Positions 7,769-15,647 are shown, counted from the stretch's first letter. The stretch: 64,000 bases of DNA from Oscillibacter valericigenes (GCF_021531315.1 NZ_JAFBIQ010000009.1:22411-86410); one strand, 5' to 3'. Numbers and translations: made by a program. Notes: generated by a model not told the origin, from the letters alone.

Positions 7769-9580
7769 ATGAAGAAATCATCAAAACTGTTCTCTGCAAT
7801 TTTGGCTGTGATGCTTATGGTTTCCGCTTTGGGCGCTATTCCCGCAAATGCCGTCGAAGCCGAGGTGACAGTGAATTCTCTGCCAGAGCTTGAGGAGGCT
7901 ATAGCTGCAGCAGTCAATGGGGATATGATCTACATTGCCAAGGATATAGATATCCAGGAGGAAGTAAGCTTAGGAAGCGTTGACAAGACCGTGTTCCTCG
8001 CCGGAGCCGAAGGGACAAGCGTTGTCCTTTCAATATCGCCGGATTTTCCAGATGGGCAGTCTGTCTCTTTTGCGAATCTTGTATTTTGTGGCGGTCAGAG
8101 CAGCGGCCTTTCATTTGTCCAGAGCGGGGGCACCTCTTATTTCCAGACAGTGAGATTTCAACACCCGAATGAGAGTTCGGGGAAAAGCGCCTGTCTCGTT
8201 GAAGCTGGTAATGCTACTTTTTCAAACTGCCACTTCGAGGAAGGCCGCGCAGAAAAGGGCGGTCACATCTATGCGGGAACCGATGCCGCAGTCCACGCGG
8301 ATAACTGTGTCTTTATGACAGGGGCTGCGTCTGAATGCGGCGGCTCCATTTACGCGCTCGGCTCTGTCAATATTACGGACTGCTCTTTTTCCAATGGCGG
8401 TGCTGAAAATGCTGGAGGCAGCGTCTACGCGGCAGGACCGCTGCGATTGGTAGACTGCACCTTTTATGGCGGCAATTCCGGCATGGGCGGACAGCTCTTT
8501 TGTTCCGATACCGCCGCTGAAATCATAGGCTGCTCTTTCGCTCAGGGGTACGCTTCACGATATGGGGGAGGAATCGGCTCGGATGGAGACATCTCCATTG
8601 CCGATTGCACGATCACCAGCTGCTCTGCTGGACAGTACGGCGGCGGAGTATGGAGCGCAGGTACCGCCGAGATCCAGCGGTGTAAAATCTATGGCAACTC
8701 CGCAGAAATTGCGGGTGCAGACTTATATGCAGCGAATGGCCTCACAGCACTTGACACCGCTGGGGACTACCTGACGCTTTATGAAAGCGAACTCGCCGCC
8801 GCAGAGATGAACGCCGCAGGCTGGTATCTTGATGACGCCTCGCAGCGCTATGCCGGAAATTCTCCAACTATGGCATTTGCAACTCCGAGCGAAGCCAACG
8901 GCCAGCCGATTGCGTTGGCATTCGCCCTTAGCCGGGTTTCGTTGCCCGATCCGCCGGAGGAGGATTCCGGCAATGACTCCCAGTCCGATCCGCCGGTGCC
9001 AACAACGCCGCCTTCATCGTCTTCCAGACATCACAGCAGTGGGACAACTTCACCGGCGCAAAATAATAAACCCACAAGAACTCCGTTGCGTTGTGGCACC
9101 GCCGAGATCAACACTTCTGCAGCAGCTGAGTTGTGCCAAGTATTGCCGAAATATATTCCAGAAGGCAAGATTATCTCCCGCGCGGAAGCAACCGGCTATC
9201 TCTATGGGATTTTGGATCGCGAAGCAACCGCTGGCACTTCTCCAAAGACGCCGGCCTTTTATTCCGACACAGAGAACATTGCCTATCGGAAGGAAATAGA
9301 TTCGCTCACTGAGGATGGAATATTCTCCGGATGCGGAAATAGCAGGTTTGCCCCAGACAGTCCTCTGACCCGCGCGCAGATGATTATGATCTTCGCTCGC
9401 TTTGTTGAGCCGCAAGAGTACGGCATCAGGCATATGGACATAACTGGTCACTGGGCGGAATCCGGGATAAAAACAGCAGTTGCGTTGGGCTGGATGGAGG
9501 ACAACCCGATCGATCTTCATGCTGCAATTACTCTAAGTGATTTCGTGTCCTTCTTGTCTAAGGTCGTAAACGCGCAATGA
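7769..9580 (+). CDS. Secreted beta-helix surface protein with C-terminal SLH repeats
   Basis: The protein has 603 residues. Residues 1-27 are a signal peptide ending IPANAVEA. Residues about 60-350 show repeated short turns such as ADNCVFMTGAASECGGSIYA, ITDCSFSNGGAENAGGSVYA and IADCTITSCSAGQYGGGVWS, the pattern of a right-handed parallel beta helix (Pbl/pectate-lyase-like, as in polymorphic outer-surface proteins). A Pro/Ser/Thr-rich linker (about 395-450) leads to two S-layer-homology repeats (from about 500, FYSDTENIAYRKEIDSLTEDG, and MDITGHWAESGIKTAVALGW), which anchor proteins to wall polymers. AAAGGAG sets the ATG. It is cargo of the island and overlaps the next gene by four bases. No catalytic site was recognised; adhesion or surface variation is a guess. 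Confidence 0.82.
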   Translation: MKKSSKLFSAILAVMLMVSALGAIPANAVEAEVTVNSLPELEEAIAAAVNGDMIYIAKDIDIQEEVSLGSVDKTVFLAGAEGTSVVLSISPDFPDGQSVSFANLVFCGGQSSGLSFVQSGGTSYFQTVRFQHPNESSGKSACLVEAGNATFSNCHFEEGRAEKGGHIYAGTDAAVHADNCVFMTGAASECGGSIYALGSVNITDCSFSNGGAENAGGSVYAAGPLRLVDCTFYGGNSGMGGQLFCSDTAAEIIGCSFAQGYASRYGGGIGSDGDISIADCTITSCSAGQYGGGVWSAGTAEIQRCKIYGNSAEIAGADLYAANGLTALDTAGDYLTLYESELAAAEMNAAGWYLDDASQRYAGNSPTMAFATPSEANGQPIALAFALSRVSLPDPPEEDSGNDSQSDPPVPTTPPSSSSRHHSSGTTSPAQNNKPTRTPLRCGTAEINTSAAAELCQVLPKYIPEGKIISRAEATGYLYGILDREATAGTSPKTPAFYSDTENIAYRKEIDSLTEDGIFSGCGNSRFAPDSPLTRAQMIMIFARFVEPQEYGIRHMDITGHWAESGIKTAVALGWMEDNPIDLHAAITLSDFVSFLSKVVNAQ

Positions 9581-9828
9581 TCAGAATTCAGCTATCAAAG
9601 CTCTTGGGTGAGAAGCGGCTGACCCAGGCAGACATAGCAAGGATGACCGGGATCAGGGCTGGTACGATCAACGACCTCTACCATGAAATCGCCACACGAA
9701 TCAGCCTTGAGCATCTGGACCTGCTTTGTGAGGCCCTCGACTGCGATATAAGTGACCTGCTCACCCGAAGCAAAAGAGATTCGCCCTATGTAGCACAGCA
9801 ACTCCGCCATCGTGCCGGGCATAAATGA
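9577..9828 (+). CDS. Xre-family HTH regulator
   Basis: The 83-residue protein has a Cro/CI-type HTH: LSKLLGEKRLTQADIARMTG, then RAGTINDLYHEIATRISLEHLDLLCEALDCDISDLL. This short form (YozG-like) is common in Firmicutes. It starts in the ATGA overlap with the SLH protein stop, so the two are translationally coupled, hinting that it controls the surface gene or a nearby promoter. Confidence 0.8.
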   Translation: MIRIQLSKLLGEKRLTQADIARMTGIRAGTINDLYHEIATRISLEHLDLLCEALDCDISDLLTRSKRDSPYVAQQLRHRAGHK

Positions 9829-9831
9829 AGA

Positions 9832-9866
9832 AATAGCAGGCGCCGCTCTGACGCCTGCTATTTTTA
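9832..9866. terminator. Bidirectional terminator
   Basis: AATAGCAGGCG (9832-9842) pairs with CGCCTGCTATT (9852-9862) and T/A runs flank both sides. It serves both the rightward HTH gene and the leftward one ending at 9864. Confidence 0.85.
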
Positions 9867-10073
9867 TATCTCTGTCCCATCGGGAAATTTGAAATAACAA
9901 ACAAATTCCGCTCCAAGCGCGGAAGCAATCGCGTCGAGATCGGCAGAAGAGAACTTTCCAGTCTTGATGCGCTGACCGAAGGCCTGTGAAGTCGTCCCCA
10001 TTTTGCGAGCAAGTTCGGCTTCGCTCATTTTTGCATAGGTTTCCGCGAGCTTGATCTTTGTTGAAATATCCAT
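9864..10073 (-). CDS. Small HTH repressor of the rightward small-gene operon
   Basis: The 69-residue protein has a Cro/CI HTH: LAETYAKMSEAELARKMGTT, SQAFGQRIKTGKFSSADLDAIASAL. AGGAGGT lies 7 bases before the ATG at 10073. It is divergent from the operon beginning at 10243. Both divergent promoters carry GAAAGG at the same place in the spacer, so autoregulation and repression of the operon by this protein is likely (inference). Confidence 0.75.
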   Translation of the reverse strand: MDISTKIKLAETYAKMSEAELARKMGTTSQAFGQRIKTGKFSSADLDAIASALGAEFVCYFKFPDGTEI

Positions 10074-10092
10074 GTGCACACCTCCTGAACAT

Positions 10093-10121
10093 AATATAAA
10101 CGAAAACCTTTCTAATGTCAA
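10093..10121 (-). promoter_or_regulatory. Promoter of the HTH gene at 9864
   Basis: On the minus strand TTGACA (10116-10121), 17 bases, TATATT (10093-10098). The spacer holds GAAAGG three bases after the -35 box. Confidence 0.75.
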
Positions 10122-10163
10122 ATAAAAAGCTTCAAATATACAGGAAAACATTAAAGAAAACCA

Positions 10164-10192
10164 TTGACATCTGAAAGGAAATCCTTTATAAT
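10164..10192 (+). promoter_or_regulatory. Promoter and operator of the rightward operon
   Basis: TTGACA (10164-10169), 17 bases, TATAAT (10187-10192). The spacer contains the palindrome AAAGGA-AA-TCCTTT (10174-10187). GAAAGG is at the same offset as in the divergent promoter. Confidence 0.8.
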
Positions 10193-10242
10193 AATACTCG
10201 TAAGGCAGAGGAAAAGCCTCTTACGAAAGGACGGTGAGGTGA

Positions 10243-10356
10243 ATGAACGAGATGCAGGTCGCGGAGGCTCTGCTGAGAGCGATCCTCGAACTCATTGAGA
10301 AGTGCGAGACGCTTGAAGAACTCAGAGCCAGCGTGAAGCGAATCATGGGTAAGTAA
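10243..10356 (+). CDS. 37-residue peptide, first gene of the operon
   Basis: A GGTGAGGTGA ribosome binding site precedes the ATG. The peptide is acidic and helical (MNEMQVAEALLRAILELIEK and a basic end). It has no known domain. It lies directly behind the regulated promoter. Confidence 0.5.
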   Translation: MNEMQVAEALLRAILELIEKCETLEELRASVKRIMGK

Positions 10357-10360
10357 AAAA

Positions 10361-10471
10361 GTGAGCGGCCGCCCCGCAAAGAACGCCGCTCACAACACCC
10401 CGAAAGGCGAGCGGGAAGCCTTACTCCCGCCGCCTTGATTATAACCGAGTAAGGCAGAAAAATCAAGGAGG
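10361..10471 (+). promoter_or_regulatory. Structured leader with hairpin and H-type pseudoknot over the ribosome binding site
   Basis: First hairpin: GTGAGCGGC (10361-10369) with GCCGCTCAC (10384-10392). Then GCCTTACTC (10418-10426) pairs with GAGTAAGGC (10447-10455), and CCTTGATT in its loop (10433-10440) pairs with AATCAAGG (10461-10468). The last arm overlaps AAGGAGG of the next gene. The geometry is that of an H-type pseudoknot that would mask translation. Confidence 0.5.
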
Positions 10472-10479
10472 AACGCAAA

Positions 10480-11076
10480 ATGATGATGTCCGAATTTATT
10501 GACCGAACCGGCTTCGAGCCGACCGCCAAAGAGTACGCCAAGATCGAAGAAGCCTATTACGACTTCGACGGTGACAAGGACGCCTTTTGTAAGGCTTTCG
10601 TCAAAGACGGCGGGGCGAGGAAGCTCTGCAAGGCCAGAGCCGCCGAGATCGACCGCCTGAATAGCTTGCTTCTGGAGAGCGAGCGGCAGTACAAGAAGGA
10701 TATGGCCGACCGTGAAAAGCGGATCGATGAGCTGACCGCCGAGCTGGACCGTGAGCTTGAATGGAAGCCCAGCGATGGTGCCGGCACGAACATGGAACAG
10801 AAGCGTTACGAGGAGCTTGCCAAATACGGCAAGGCGATGACCGACGAGGAGGCCAAGGCGTTTATCGCTGACGAGTGCGGCTTCGATCCCGAGAAGATCC
10901 GCATTCTGCACGAGGTCAACACCTACGAGGTCAACAAGCACCGCCGCCTTCGCAAGTCTGGCACCTTTGACCGCGCGCCCGTGTACGAGGCCACCGATTG
11001 GAACTATGTCCGCTTTGACTGTGCCTGCTTCATGTATGAGCTGGTCAACGGCGAGCTTCGCTTCTACTGCTGCTAA
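10480..11076 (+). CDS. Island protein with coiled-coil middle, function unknown
   Basis: The 198-residue soluble protein is strongly charged. Residues about 10-45 (GFEPTAKEYAKIEEAYYDFD) and 60-100 (heptad-like ERQYKKDMADREKRIDELTA) are helical, the second probably a coiled coil. The C-terminal third is more globular and rich in aromatic residues. I recall similar proteins in phages and conjugative elements of gut Clostridia but no assigned function. AAGGAGG sets the start; ATGs at 10480 and 10483 are both usable. Confidence 0.7.
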   Translation: MMMSEFIDRTGFEPTAKEYAKIEEAYYDFDGDKDAFCKAFVKDGGARKLCKARAAEIDRLNSLLLESERQYKKDMADREKRIDELTAELDRELEWKPSDGAGTNMEQKRYEELAKYGKAMTDEEAKAFIADECGFDPEKIRILHEVNTYEVNKHRRLRKSGTFDRAPVYEATDWNYVRFDCACFMYELVNGELRFYCC

Positions 11077-11121
11077 ATCACCACCCGCCCCGGAGGTTAC
11101 GAGGGCAAGGAGGTAATAACG

Positions 11122-11487
11122 ATGTTAGACAGAGAGATTGCTAAGGAAATTCGCAAGGCGAATGGAGATGGTGGTCGTGAAGCTAAGCTTAAGCTGCTGC
11201 GGCAAGTGAAGGCTGCGAATAAAGACCTATCCAGCACTAATGTCCGTGACCGCTTCGATGAAATTATGAAAAAACATGGTCGCGTACCTGTGGCAATTTG
11301 TGTGGGCGTTACAGCTGTAATGAGAAAAGATCGGCTGAACCGCTGGATTGTCGATTGGGGGCGAGAGGTGCTTGCCCTTTGGACTAACAGGCCACATGAT
11401 ATTTCTGCGGCGCTGATAGAAGATAACCTGCACCCGTCCAGAATTGAAGAATATGCCGGTGGCTTTGTGCGAGCCACGACCGAATGA
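11122..11487 (+). CDS. Island protein, function unknown
   Basis: The 121-residue basic, mostly helical soluble protein has no recognised domain. The middle, RFDEIMKKHGRVPVAICVGV, and the WIVDWGREVLALWTNRP segment look like a compact helical fold. GGAGGT precedes the ATG. It has noticeably lower GC than its neighbours, including a run of AT-rich codons, suggesting separate acquisition. It is 12 bases upstream of the next gene. Confidence 0.6.
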   Translation: MLDREIAKEIRKANGDGGREAKLKLLRQVKAANKDLSSTNVRDRFDEIMKKHGRVPVAICVGVTAVMRKDRLNRWIVDWGREVLALWTNRPHDISAALIEDNLHPSRIEEYAGGFVRATTE

Positions 11488-11499
11488 GGAGGTTTGACC

Positions 11500-11730
11500 A
11501 TGAACAAAATCCGCAGAAAGAGCCTGCAAAGCATCATCGACCAGTTGGAGGAGCTGAAGGGCAGTCTCGAAGATCTCCAGGCCGAGGAGGAAGAGTACCG
11601 CGACAATATCCCTGAGAATATGCAGGAGAGCGAACGCTATGAAAAGGCAGACGAGGCCTGCGACAACCTCTCCGAAGCCGTAGATAACCTGGAGGAAGTC
11701 ATCAGCAGCATCGAAGCTGCCATTGAGTGA
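11500..11730 (+). CDS. Small acidic coiled-coil protein
   Basis: The 76-residue protein is nearly all helix with leucine heptads (LQSIIDQLEELKGSLEDLQA and a C-terminal LSEAVDNLEEVISSIE). It probably dimerises; many gut phages and integrative elements carry a protein of this kind. GAGGAGG precedes the ATG at 11500. Confidence 0.65.
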   Translation: MNKIRRKSLQSIIDQLEELKGSLEDLQAEEEEYRDNIPENMQESERYEKADEACDNLSEAVDNLEEVISSIEAAIE

Positions 11731-11743
11731 AAGGAGCGTCTGT

Positions 11744-12214
11744 ATGAACGAGAACGAAGCCAGGACGCTGATCGAGCGTTTTGCAGAGAAGCAGCAGGGC
11801 GGGCGTTTTGCCTGCCCCCGCTGCGGGAAGATGACGATGGATGCGGAGAGCGTCACCCGCAACGCACTGAGCCGCAGGGCAACGGTCCATATCTGTGATG
11901 CCTGCGGAATGCAGGAGGCCTTGGAGGACATGATGGACATCATAACTCCGCTGACCGCATGGGCTATCGCCGCCGCGCCGGAGAACTGGCGCATGAGGAG
12001 GCACTACTCCGCCGCAGCGTGGGCGCGTGAGCAGTACACCGACCGCTGGAATGATTGCCCGTACTTTCGGGATATGGTCGAGCGCGGTGAAATTCCAGCG
12101 GATTACATCGGTCGCCGTACCGTCATGATCCACGCGCCAATCAAAGGGACTGTGCTTTTGACCGAGGGCTATCATTTCACCGTGGACGATGAAGAAGGGA
12201 GACAATACCTGTGA
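11744..12214 (+). CDS. Zinc-ribbon island protein
   Basis: The 156-residue protein has CPRCG near residue 28 and CDACG near 60, one four-cysteine zinc ribbon, in a helical N-terminal half (MNENEARTLIERFAEKQQGG). The C-terminal half (DRWNDCPYFRDMVERGEIPA, then VMIHAPIKGTVLLTEGYHF) is a mixed alpha/beta region of unknown role. AAGGAG sets start 11744. It overlaps the next gene by four bases. Confidence 0.65.
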   Translation: MNENEARTLIERFAEKQQGGRFACPRCGKMTMDAESVTRNALSRRATVHICDACGMQEALEDMMDIITPLTAWAIAAAPENWRMRRHYSAAAWAREQYTDRWNDCPYFRDMVERGEIPADYIGRRTVMIHAPIKGTVLLTEGYHFTVDDEEGRQYL

Positions 12215-12519
12215 GTAAATCTTGGACGCCCGAGGAGCTGGCCGCTGCCAGTGCCGCGATGAAAGCGGAGGGCCACATGAGCTACGAGGAGTTCTGCGCC
12301 GCGCCAGTGTTGCGGCTGGAACACAGAGGCCGCGACAGCTGGGGTCGCCCCGTCTACGAGTGCGATGGTCGGCTCTATGTCGATGTCGACCCGCGCCGGA
12401 GCAGACCGGCAGACATCTGCACGAAGCAAGGCAACGCCTTTGACGGCGAGCCCTGCGACCCTGTGCCGGAGGGAACGATCATTGAGTTTGTTCCAGCACG
12501 GGACACATGGGATTTCTAA
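12211..12519 (+). CDS. Island protein, function unknown
   Basis: The 102-residue protein starts with GTG overlapping the upstream TGA (GTGA). It opens with a helical WTPEELAAASAAMKAEGHMS segment and continues with beta-rich DSWGRPVYECDGRLYVDVDP. Similar short proteins occur in phage-like operons of Clostridia; no function is assigned. Confidence 0.6.
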   Translation: MSKSWTPEELAAASAAMKAEGHMSYEEFCAAPVLRLEHRGRDSWGRPVYECDGRLYVDVDPRRSRPADICTKQGNAFDGEPCDPVPEGTIIEFVPARDTWDF

Positions 12520-12531
12520 GGAGGACTGACA

Positions 12532-12798
12532 ATGGATTACATCAAGCGTAGCGTTGTGGTGCAAAAGGTGATGGAAACGAAGTGGGAAAGCGGCTCTGAT
12601 GGAGCGGCGGCTATGGAAATTGTTGCCGCTACCCCAGCCTCTGATGTTGCCCCTGTGACACACGGGGAATGGATTGAGGACGACTACGGTTATAACCGTT
12701 GCTCCGCCTGCGGCTGGGAGTGGGACGAGCCGGAGGCTGTCTCTCTGTACTGTCCTCATTGCGGCGCAAAAATGGAGGAGGGTGAAATTGATGCCTGA
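12532..12798 (+). CDS. Zinc-ribbon protein 1 of 3
   Basis: The 88-residue protein follows a layout shared with the next two genes: N-terminal DYIKR, an A-P-A-SDVAPVTHGEW hinge, then CSACG and CPHCGAKM, forming a zinc ribbon. AAGGAGG precedes the ATG. The family is abundant in phages and integrative elements of gut Firmicutes, function unknown. It overlaps the next gene by eight bases. Confidence 0.7.
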   Translation: MDYIKRSVVVQKVMETKWESGSDGAAAMEIVAATPASDVAPVTHGEWIEDDYGYNRCSACGWEWDEPEAVSLYCPHCGAKMEEGEIDA

Positions 12799-13129
12799 AT
12801 ACATTGAACGTGAAGCGTTACTGCTTCGCATTGATTGCCATGGCACGAACAAATTTGGTATGCTTGACGAGAATATAAGAGCTTTTGTCAAAGCACAGCC
12901 CGCCGTCGATGCCGCGCCTGTGGTGCACGGGTTGTGGATGCCTGTTTATGAAAGCGAAATGACCGGATGGAATCCCGCAGTTGCAGGACGCGACCCGATC
13001 GGCGGATATATCTGCTCTGCCTGCAAAGAGGAAGCTGTTTACGACTGCAACGACAAGTTTGTTCTGTCGAACTACTGCCCACACTGTGGGGCGAGGATGG
13101 AAGGAAGTAATGAGCATGAGACTGATTGA
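12791..13129 (+). CDS. Zinc-ribbon protein 2 of 3
   Basis: The 112-residue paralogue begins PEYIEREALLLRI, has the hinge QPAVDAAPVVHGLW, and zinc pairs CSACK and CPHCGARM. The ATG at 12791 is in the end of the previous gene, preceded by GGAGGG. It overlaps the next gene as well, so the three are translationally linked. Confidence 0.7.
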   Translation: MPEYIEREALLLRIDCHGTNKFGMLDENIRAFVKAQPAVDAAPVVHGLWMPVYESEMTGWNPAVAGRDPIGGYICSACKEEAVYDCNDKFVLSNYCPHCGARMEGSNEHETD

Positions 13130-13364
13130 CGCCGATAAACTCAGCGCAAGGCTAAGTCGCAACGCAACGCCGTATTTCACGGTACCAGATATCGAAAATG
13201 CGCCGACAATTGATGCCGTTCCCGTGGTACGATGCGAAAGTTGCTGCTATGCAACATGGGCGGCATGGGCGAACAAATACTCTTGCGGTCAAGTTCACGG
13301 ATTGTTGGTCTTTGGAGATCATTTCTGTGCATTCGGCAAACGAGAGAGGACGGAGGGCGAATAA
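13116..13364 (+). CDS. Zinc-ribbon-type protein 3 of 3, altered ribbon
   Basis: The 82-residue paralogue begins RLIDADKLSARL, the most common opening of this family, and has the hinge ENAPTIDAVPVVRCESC. Its second cysteine pair is displaced (CGQ...FCAFG) rather than CPHCG, so the ribbon is altered. ATG 13116 has AAGGAAG 8 bases upstream; ATG 13110 is too close to it. Confidence 0.65.
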   Translation: MRLIDADKLSARLSRNATPYFTVPDIENAPTIDAVPVVRCESCCYATWAAWANKYSCGQVHGLLVFGDHFCAFGKRERTEGE

Positions 13365-13492
13365 AAAGCCCCTCTCGCCGCCGTAGGCGAGTTGCAACAC
13401 GCCCTTTGCATCGTGGGAGGGTAGACGCACACCCAAGCCACAAAAAGCGCCACAGCGCCACGTAAACGCGAAAGCGCCGGAAAATAGAAAAA

Positions 13493-13532
13493 CCCCCTCG
13501 ACAGGACGGTAAAATCCTGCGAGGGGGCTTTC
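13493..13532 (-). terminator. Terminator of the leftward operon
   Basis: CCCCCTCG...AGGA pairs with TCCT...CGAGGGGG around an 8-base loop, with T5CTATTTT following on the minus strand. Confidence 0.7.
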
Positions 13533-13536
13533 GGAT

Positions 13537-13836
13537 TTATTGCTCTTTGTGAAGGAGGCCGTGCATCAGCTCACGAGCATTTGCTGCGTTGGCGTTTTCC
13601 TGTGGGGGCTGCGCAAGCAAGGCCTTTACCCTAGCGCGCGCAGCGTCCATTGGCTTCTGTACCGGTGGCGCTGCAGCTGCCTGTGCTGAACCCCATCGAA
13701 GGGCTGCTCGAAGCAAGCCGTAGGGGTCAGTATCCTTGGATGCTGCTTTTTTATATGCTTTTCCAAAGGTTGCGACTGCGCGATCTCTGTTCGTAGCACT
13801 TTGAGCAAAAGCATGAGAGAACACATCTTTTGCCAT
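13537..13836 (-). CDS. Island protein, last gene of the leftward operon
   Basis: The 99-residue basic protein has an N-terminal region DVFSHAFAQSATNRDRAVAT followed by an Ala/Pro-rich, low-complexity middle and a helical end. No domain was recognised. The start at 13836 has GCAGGTG about 10 bases upstream; the frame also stays open to 13947. Confidence 0.5.
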   Translation of the reverse strand: MAKDVFSHAFAQSATNRDRAVATFGKAYKKAASKDTDPYGLLRAALRWGSAQAAAAPPVQKPMDAARARVKALLAQPPQENANAANARELMHGLLHKEQ

Positions 13837-14016
13837 GTTTTGTTTCACCTGCCTTGAATTCTTGAATTTATAACCCTCTGCGGTCATCCTGGGCTGACGA
13901 AGGAGGAACGCGCTGACTATGACGCGTAATGAAGAAGGGCGGTGCACCGGATGACCGCAGATGGCGGATAGATTATCCTACGGGAGGTCCCCGAATGGCA
14001 TTTTGGAAAGGTCCTG

Positions 14017-15027
14017 TCATCTGAATATGTGCCTCCATGCATGGTGTTTTTGACATGGTATTACCTTGGGGCAGAGTATTTCTCGCTTAACTGTCGGGAG
14101 TTTCCTTGTCGAGATCATTTCCCCAGCGAAGTAAGGGGCGGTATCATTTGAGTACCCATCTTGCTCCCCCTCCCACGATTCGTACATCTGATGAAGCTGC
14201 TGCAACTCGTCCATAGCGTTCCTGCCAAAGCCGCGCCGTTCTCCATTGCCGCTGCCGTTTCGGATGCCCCAATGGTCGCGGCTGCATCTGCGAATGACCA
14301 GATTCCAGTCCTTCCATCGGTTTTTATTCCCGGTGCTTTGCGCGGACTCGTCTATGTAGTCGATGCAGCGTGTCAACTCCTCTTCGCCGAGATCGTCGAT
14401 CAGCCGGGCGTATTCCTCCTCGGTAAGCCGCACCCAGCCGTGCGCGCCGTGCTTGTGGCGCGTAGCCGCCCCTGCGGGAGTGGGCGCGGCAGCGCCGGAT
14501 TGCTTGGTCAAATCCGAAACTGGCGGTTTTCCTTCCCCCGCGCCCCTATTCTCCCTCTCTTCTCTCTTTTTCTCATCTAAACCTATACTAATCTTTCCTA
14601 TTCTTATCTGTGGTTCCAAAGTGGAACCAGATTGGAACCGATTTGGAACCATTTGCTCAGCTTGGCTAAGTTGAGGTGTCAGAGGAGCCTCCGAGTATGC
14701 TTTCGATGGCTCAATCAGGAGCCTTGCAAGCTCTTCCTGATAGTCGGTAAGGCGATACCGGTCGCTTTTGATAGTGTTGTGGATTTTCCAGTGTCGAATG
14801 ACGATGACTCCAGACTCAAATCCGATGACAAACCGCTTTGTCAAGAGAATCTTCAAGTCATCGACCGACGCGTTCACATAGTCTGTGATACGCTTTGGAT
14901 TGTTGACAAAACCATCATCATCGGCACGCATATTGAGGTGAAAATAAAGCGCTTGTGCCGAAAGCGGCATTTCAAGAAAGGCATCGCTGTCAATGATTTT
15001 TCGCGCAAACATTCGTTTCTCAGCCAT
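14017..15027 (-). CDS. Phage replisome-organizer-like protein
   Basis: The 336-residue protein opens AEKRMFARKIIDSDAFLEMP, then ALYFHLNMRADDDGFVNNPK, the N-terminal winged-helix region of phage replisome organizers of the DnaD-like/'replisome organizer N' type, which bind origin DNA and help load helicase. A Lys/Glu-rich linker (about 150-190) leads to a C-terminal segment with EEEYARLIDDLGEEELTRCI and DWNLVIRRCSRD, as in DnaD/DnaB2-type C-domains. GGAGGA lies 8 bases before the ATG. Placed in the early leftward operon, it is the likely replication gene of the excised island. No separate primase or helicase is seen. Confidence 0.72.
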   Translation of the reverse strand: MAEKRMFARKIIDSDAFLEMPLSAQALYFHLNMRADDDGFVNNPKRITDYVNASVDDLKILLTKRFVIGFESGVIVIRHWKIHNTIKSDRYRLTDYQEELARLLIEPSKAYSEAPLTPQLSQAEQMVPNRFQSGSTLEPQIRIGKISIGLDEKKREERENRGAGEGKPPVSDLTKQSGAAAPTPAGAATRHKHGAHGWVRLTEEEYARLIDDLGEEELTRCIDYIDESAQSTGNKNRWKDWNLVIRRCSRDHWGIRNGSGNGERRGFGRNAMDELQQLHQMYESWEGEQDGYSNDTAPYFAGEMISTRKLPTVKREILCPKVIPCQKHHAWRHIFR

Positions 15028-15030
15028 GGG

Positions 15031-15198
15031 TCAGTCCTCCTCGTACGGAAGCAGACCGACAGAAACATCATGACTCAAAAGAATAGCTGCGAGGCTTTCT
15101 GCCTCAGCAACAGAAATTCCGTTGAGACGAATCACTTTGTGTTCGTCAAAGGCGTTTGCAAGGTTGTCGCCAGCATAGATCAACAGATCATGCTTCAT
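15031..15198 (-). CDS. Small island protein
   Basis: The 55-residue protein begins MKHDLLIYAGDNLANAFDEH and ends VSVGLLPYEED; probably a small alpha/beta fold. AGGAGGT precedes the start at 15198. It overlaps the gene before it by 11 bases and ends three bases before the replisome-organizer gene, so all are one transcript. Confidence 0.6.
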   Translation of the reverse strand: MKHDLLIYAGDNLANAFDEHKVIRLNGISVAEAESLAAILLSHDVSVGLLPYEED

Positions 15199-15634
15199 CG
15201 TGCTGCACCTCCTTTGCCTTAGGATCTTCGCCGGAGGTTTCCAGCACACGCTGCTGTGCGGCAGAGCCAAGCTCGGCAACGATCTCTTTCACCCGTGCAA
15301 GGATTTCAGCGTCGGACTGGGGACGGGCTTTCGGGGACGTGGCCTTGAGAGCAGCTTTGCCGGGCGTGTACTCCCGCGCTGCGGTATCGAGCAGATACAG
15401 GTCACTCGTGACCTCAGACAGGTAATGGCTCAGAATGTCCATGCGCCAGATAAGCTCCTTGAAGGTGGCACGCAGGACATATTGGTCTGTGTCATCGATT
15501 TCCTCGTCATCGAGACGGAAGTCCATCGCACTGTTGAGCAGATGATTCGCAAGCTGTGCGCCACGAAAAGCACCGAAAATCTCATCGGACAGCAGATAAG
15601 CGGCGCGGGTCTTTTCACAAGTTAACTTTTCCAT
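15188..15634 (-). CDS. Island protein, function unknown
   Basis: The 148-residue acidic, helical protein has the segment FGAFRGAQLANHLLNSAMDF and LRATFKELIWRMDILSHYLS, two amphipathic helices, then a polar tail. No domain was recognised; similar proteins accompany early replication genes in phages. TGAGGAGG sets the ATG at 15634; the frame is open further up without a ribosome binding site. Confidence 0.6.
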   Translation of the reverse strand: MEKLTCEKTRAAYLLSDEIFGAFRGAQLANHLLNSAMDFRLDDEEIDDTDQYVLRATFKELIWRMDILSHYLSEVTSDLYLLDTAAREYTPGKAALKATSPKARPQSDAEILARVKEIVAELGSAAQQRVLETSGEDPKAKEVQHDEA

Positions 15635-15647
15635 CAAAATTTCCTCC

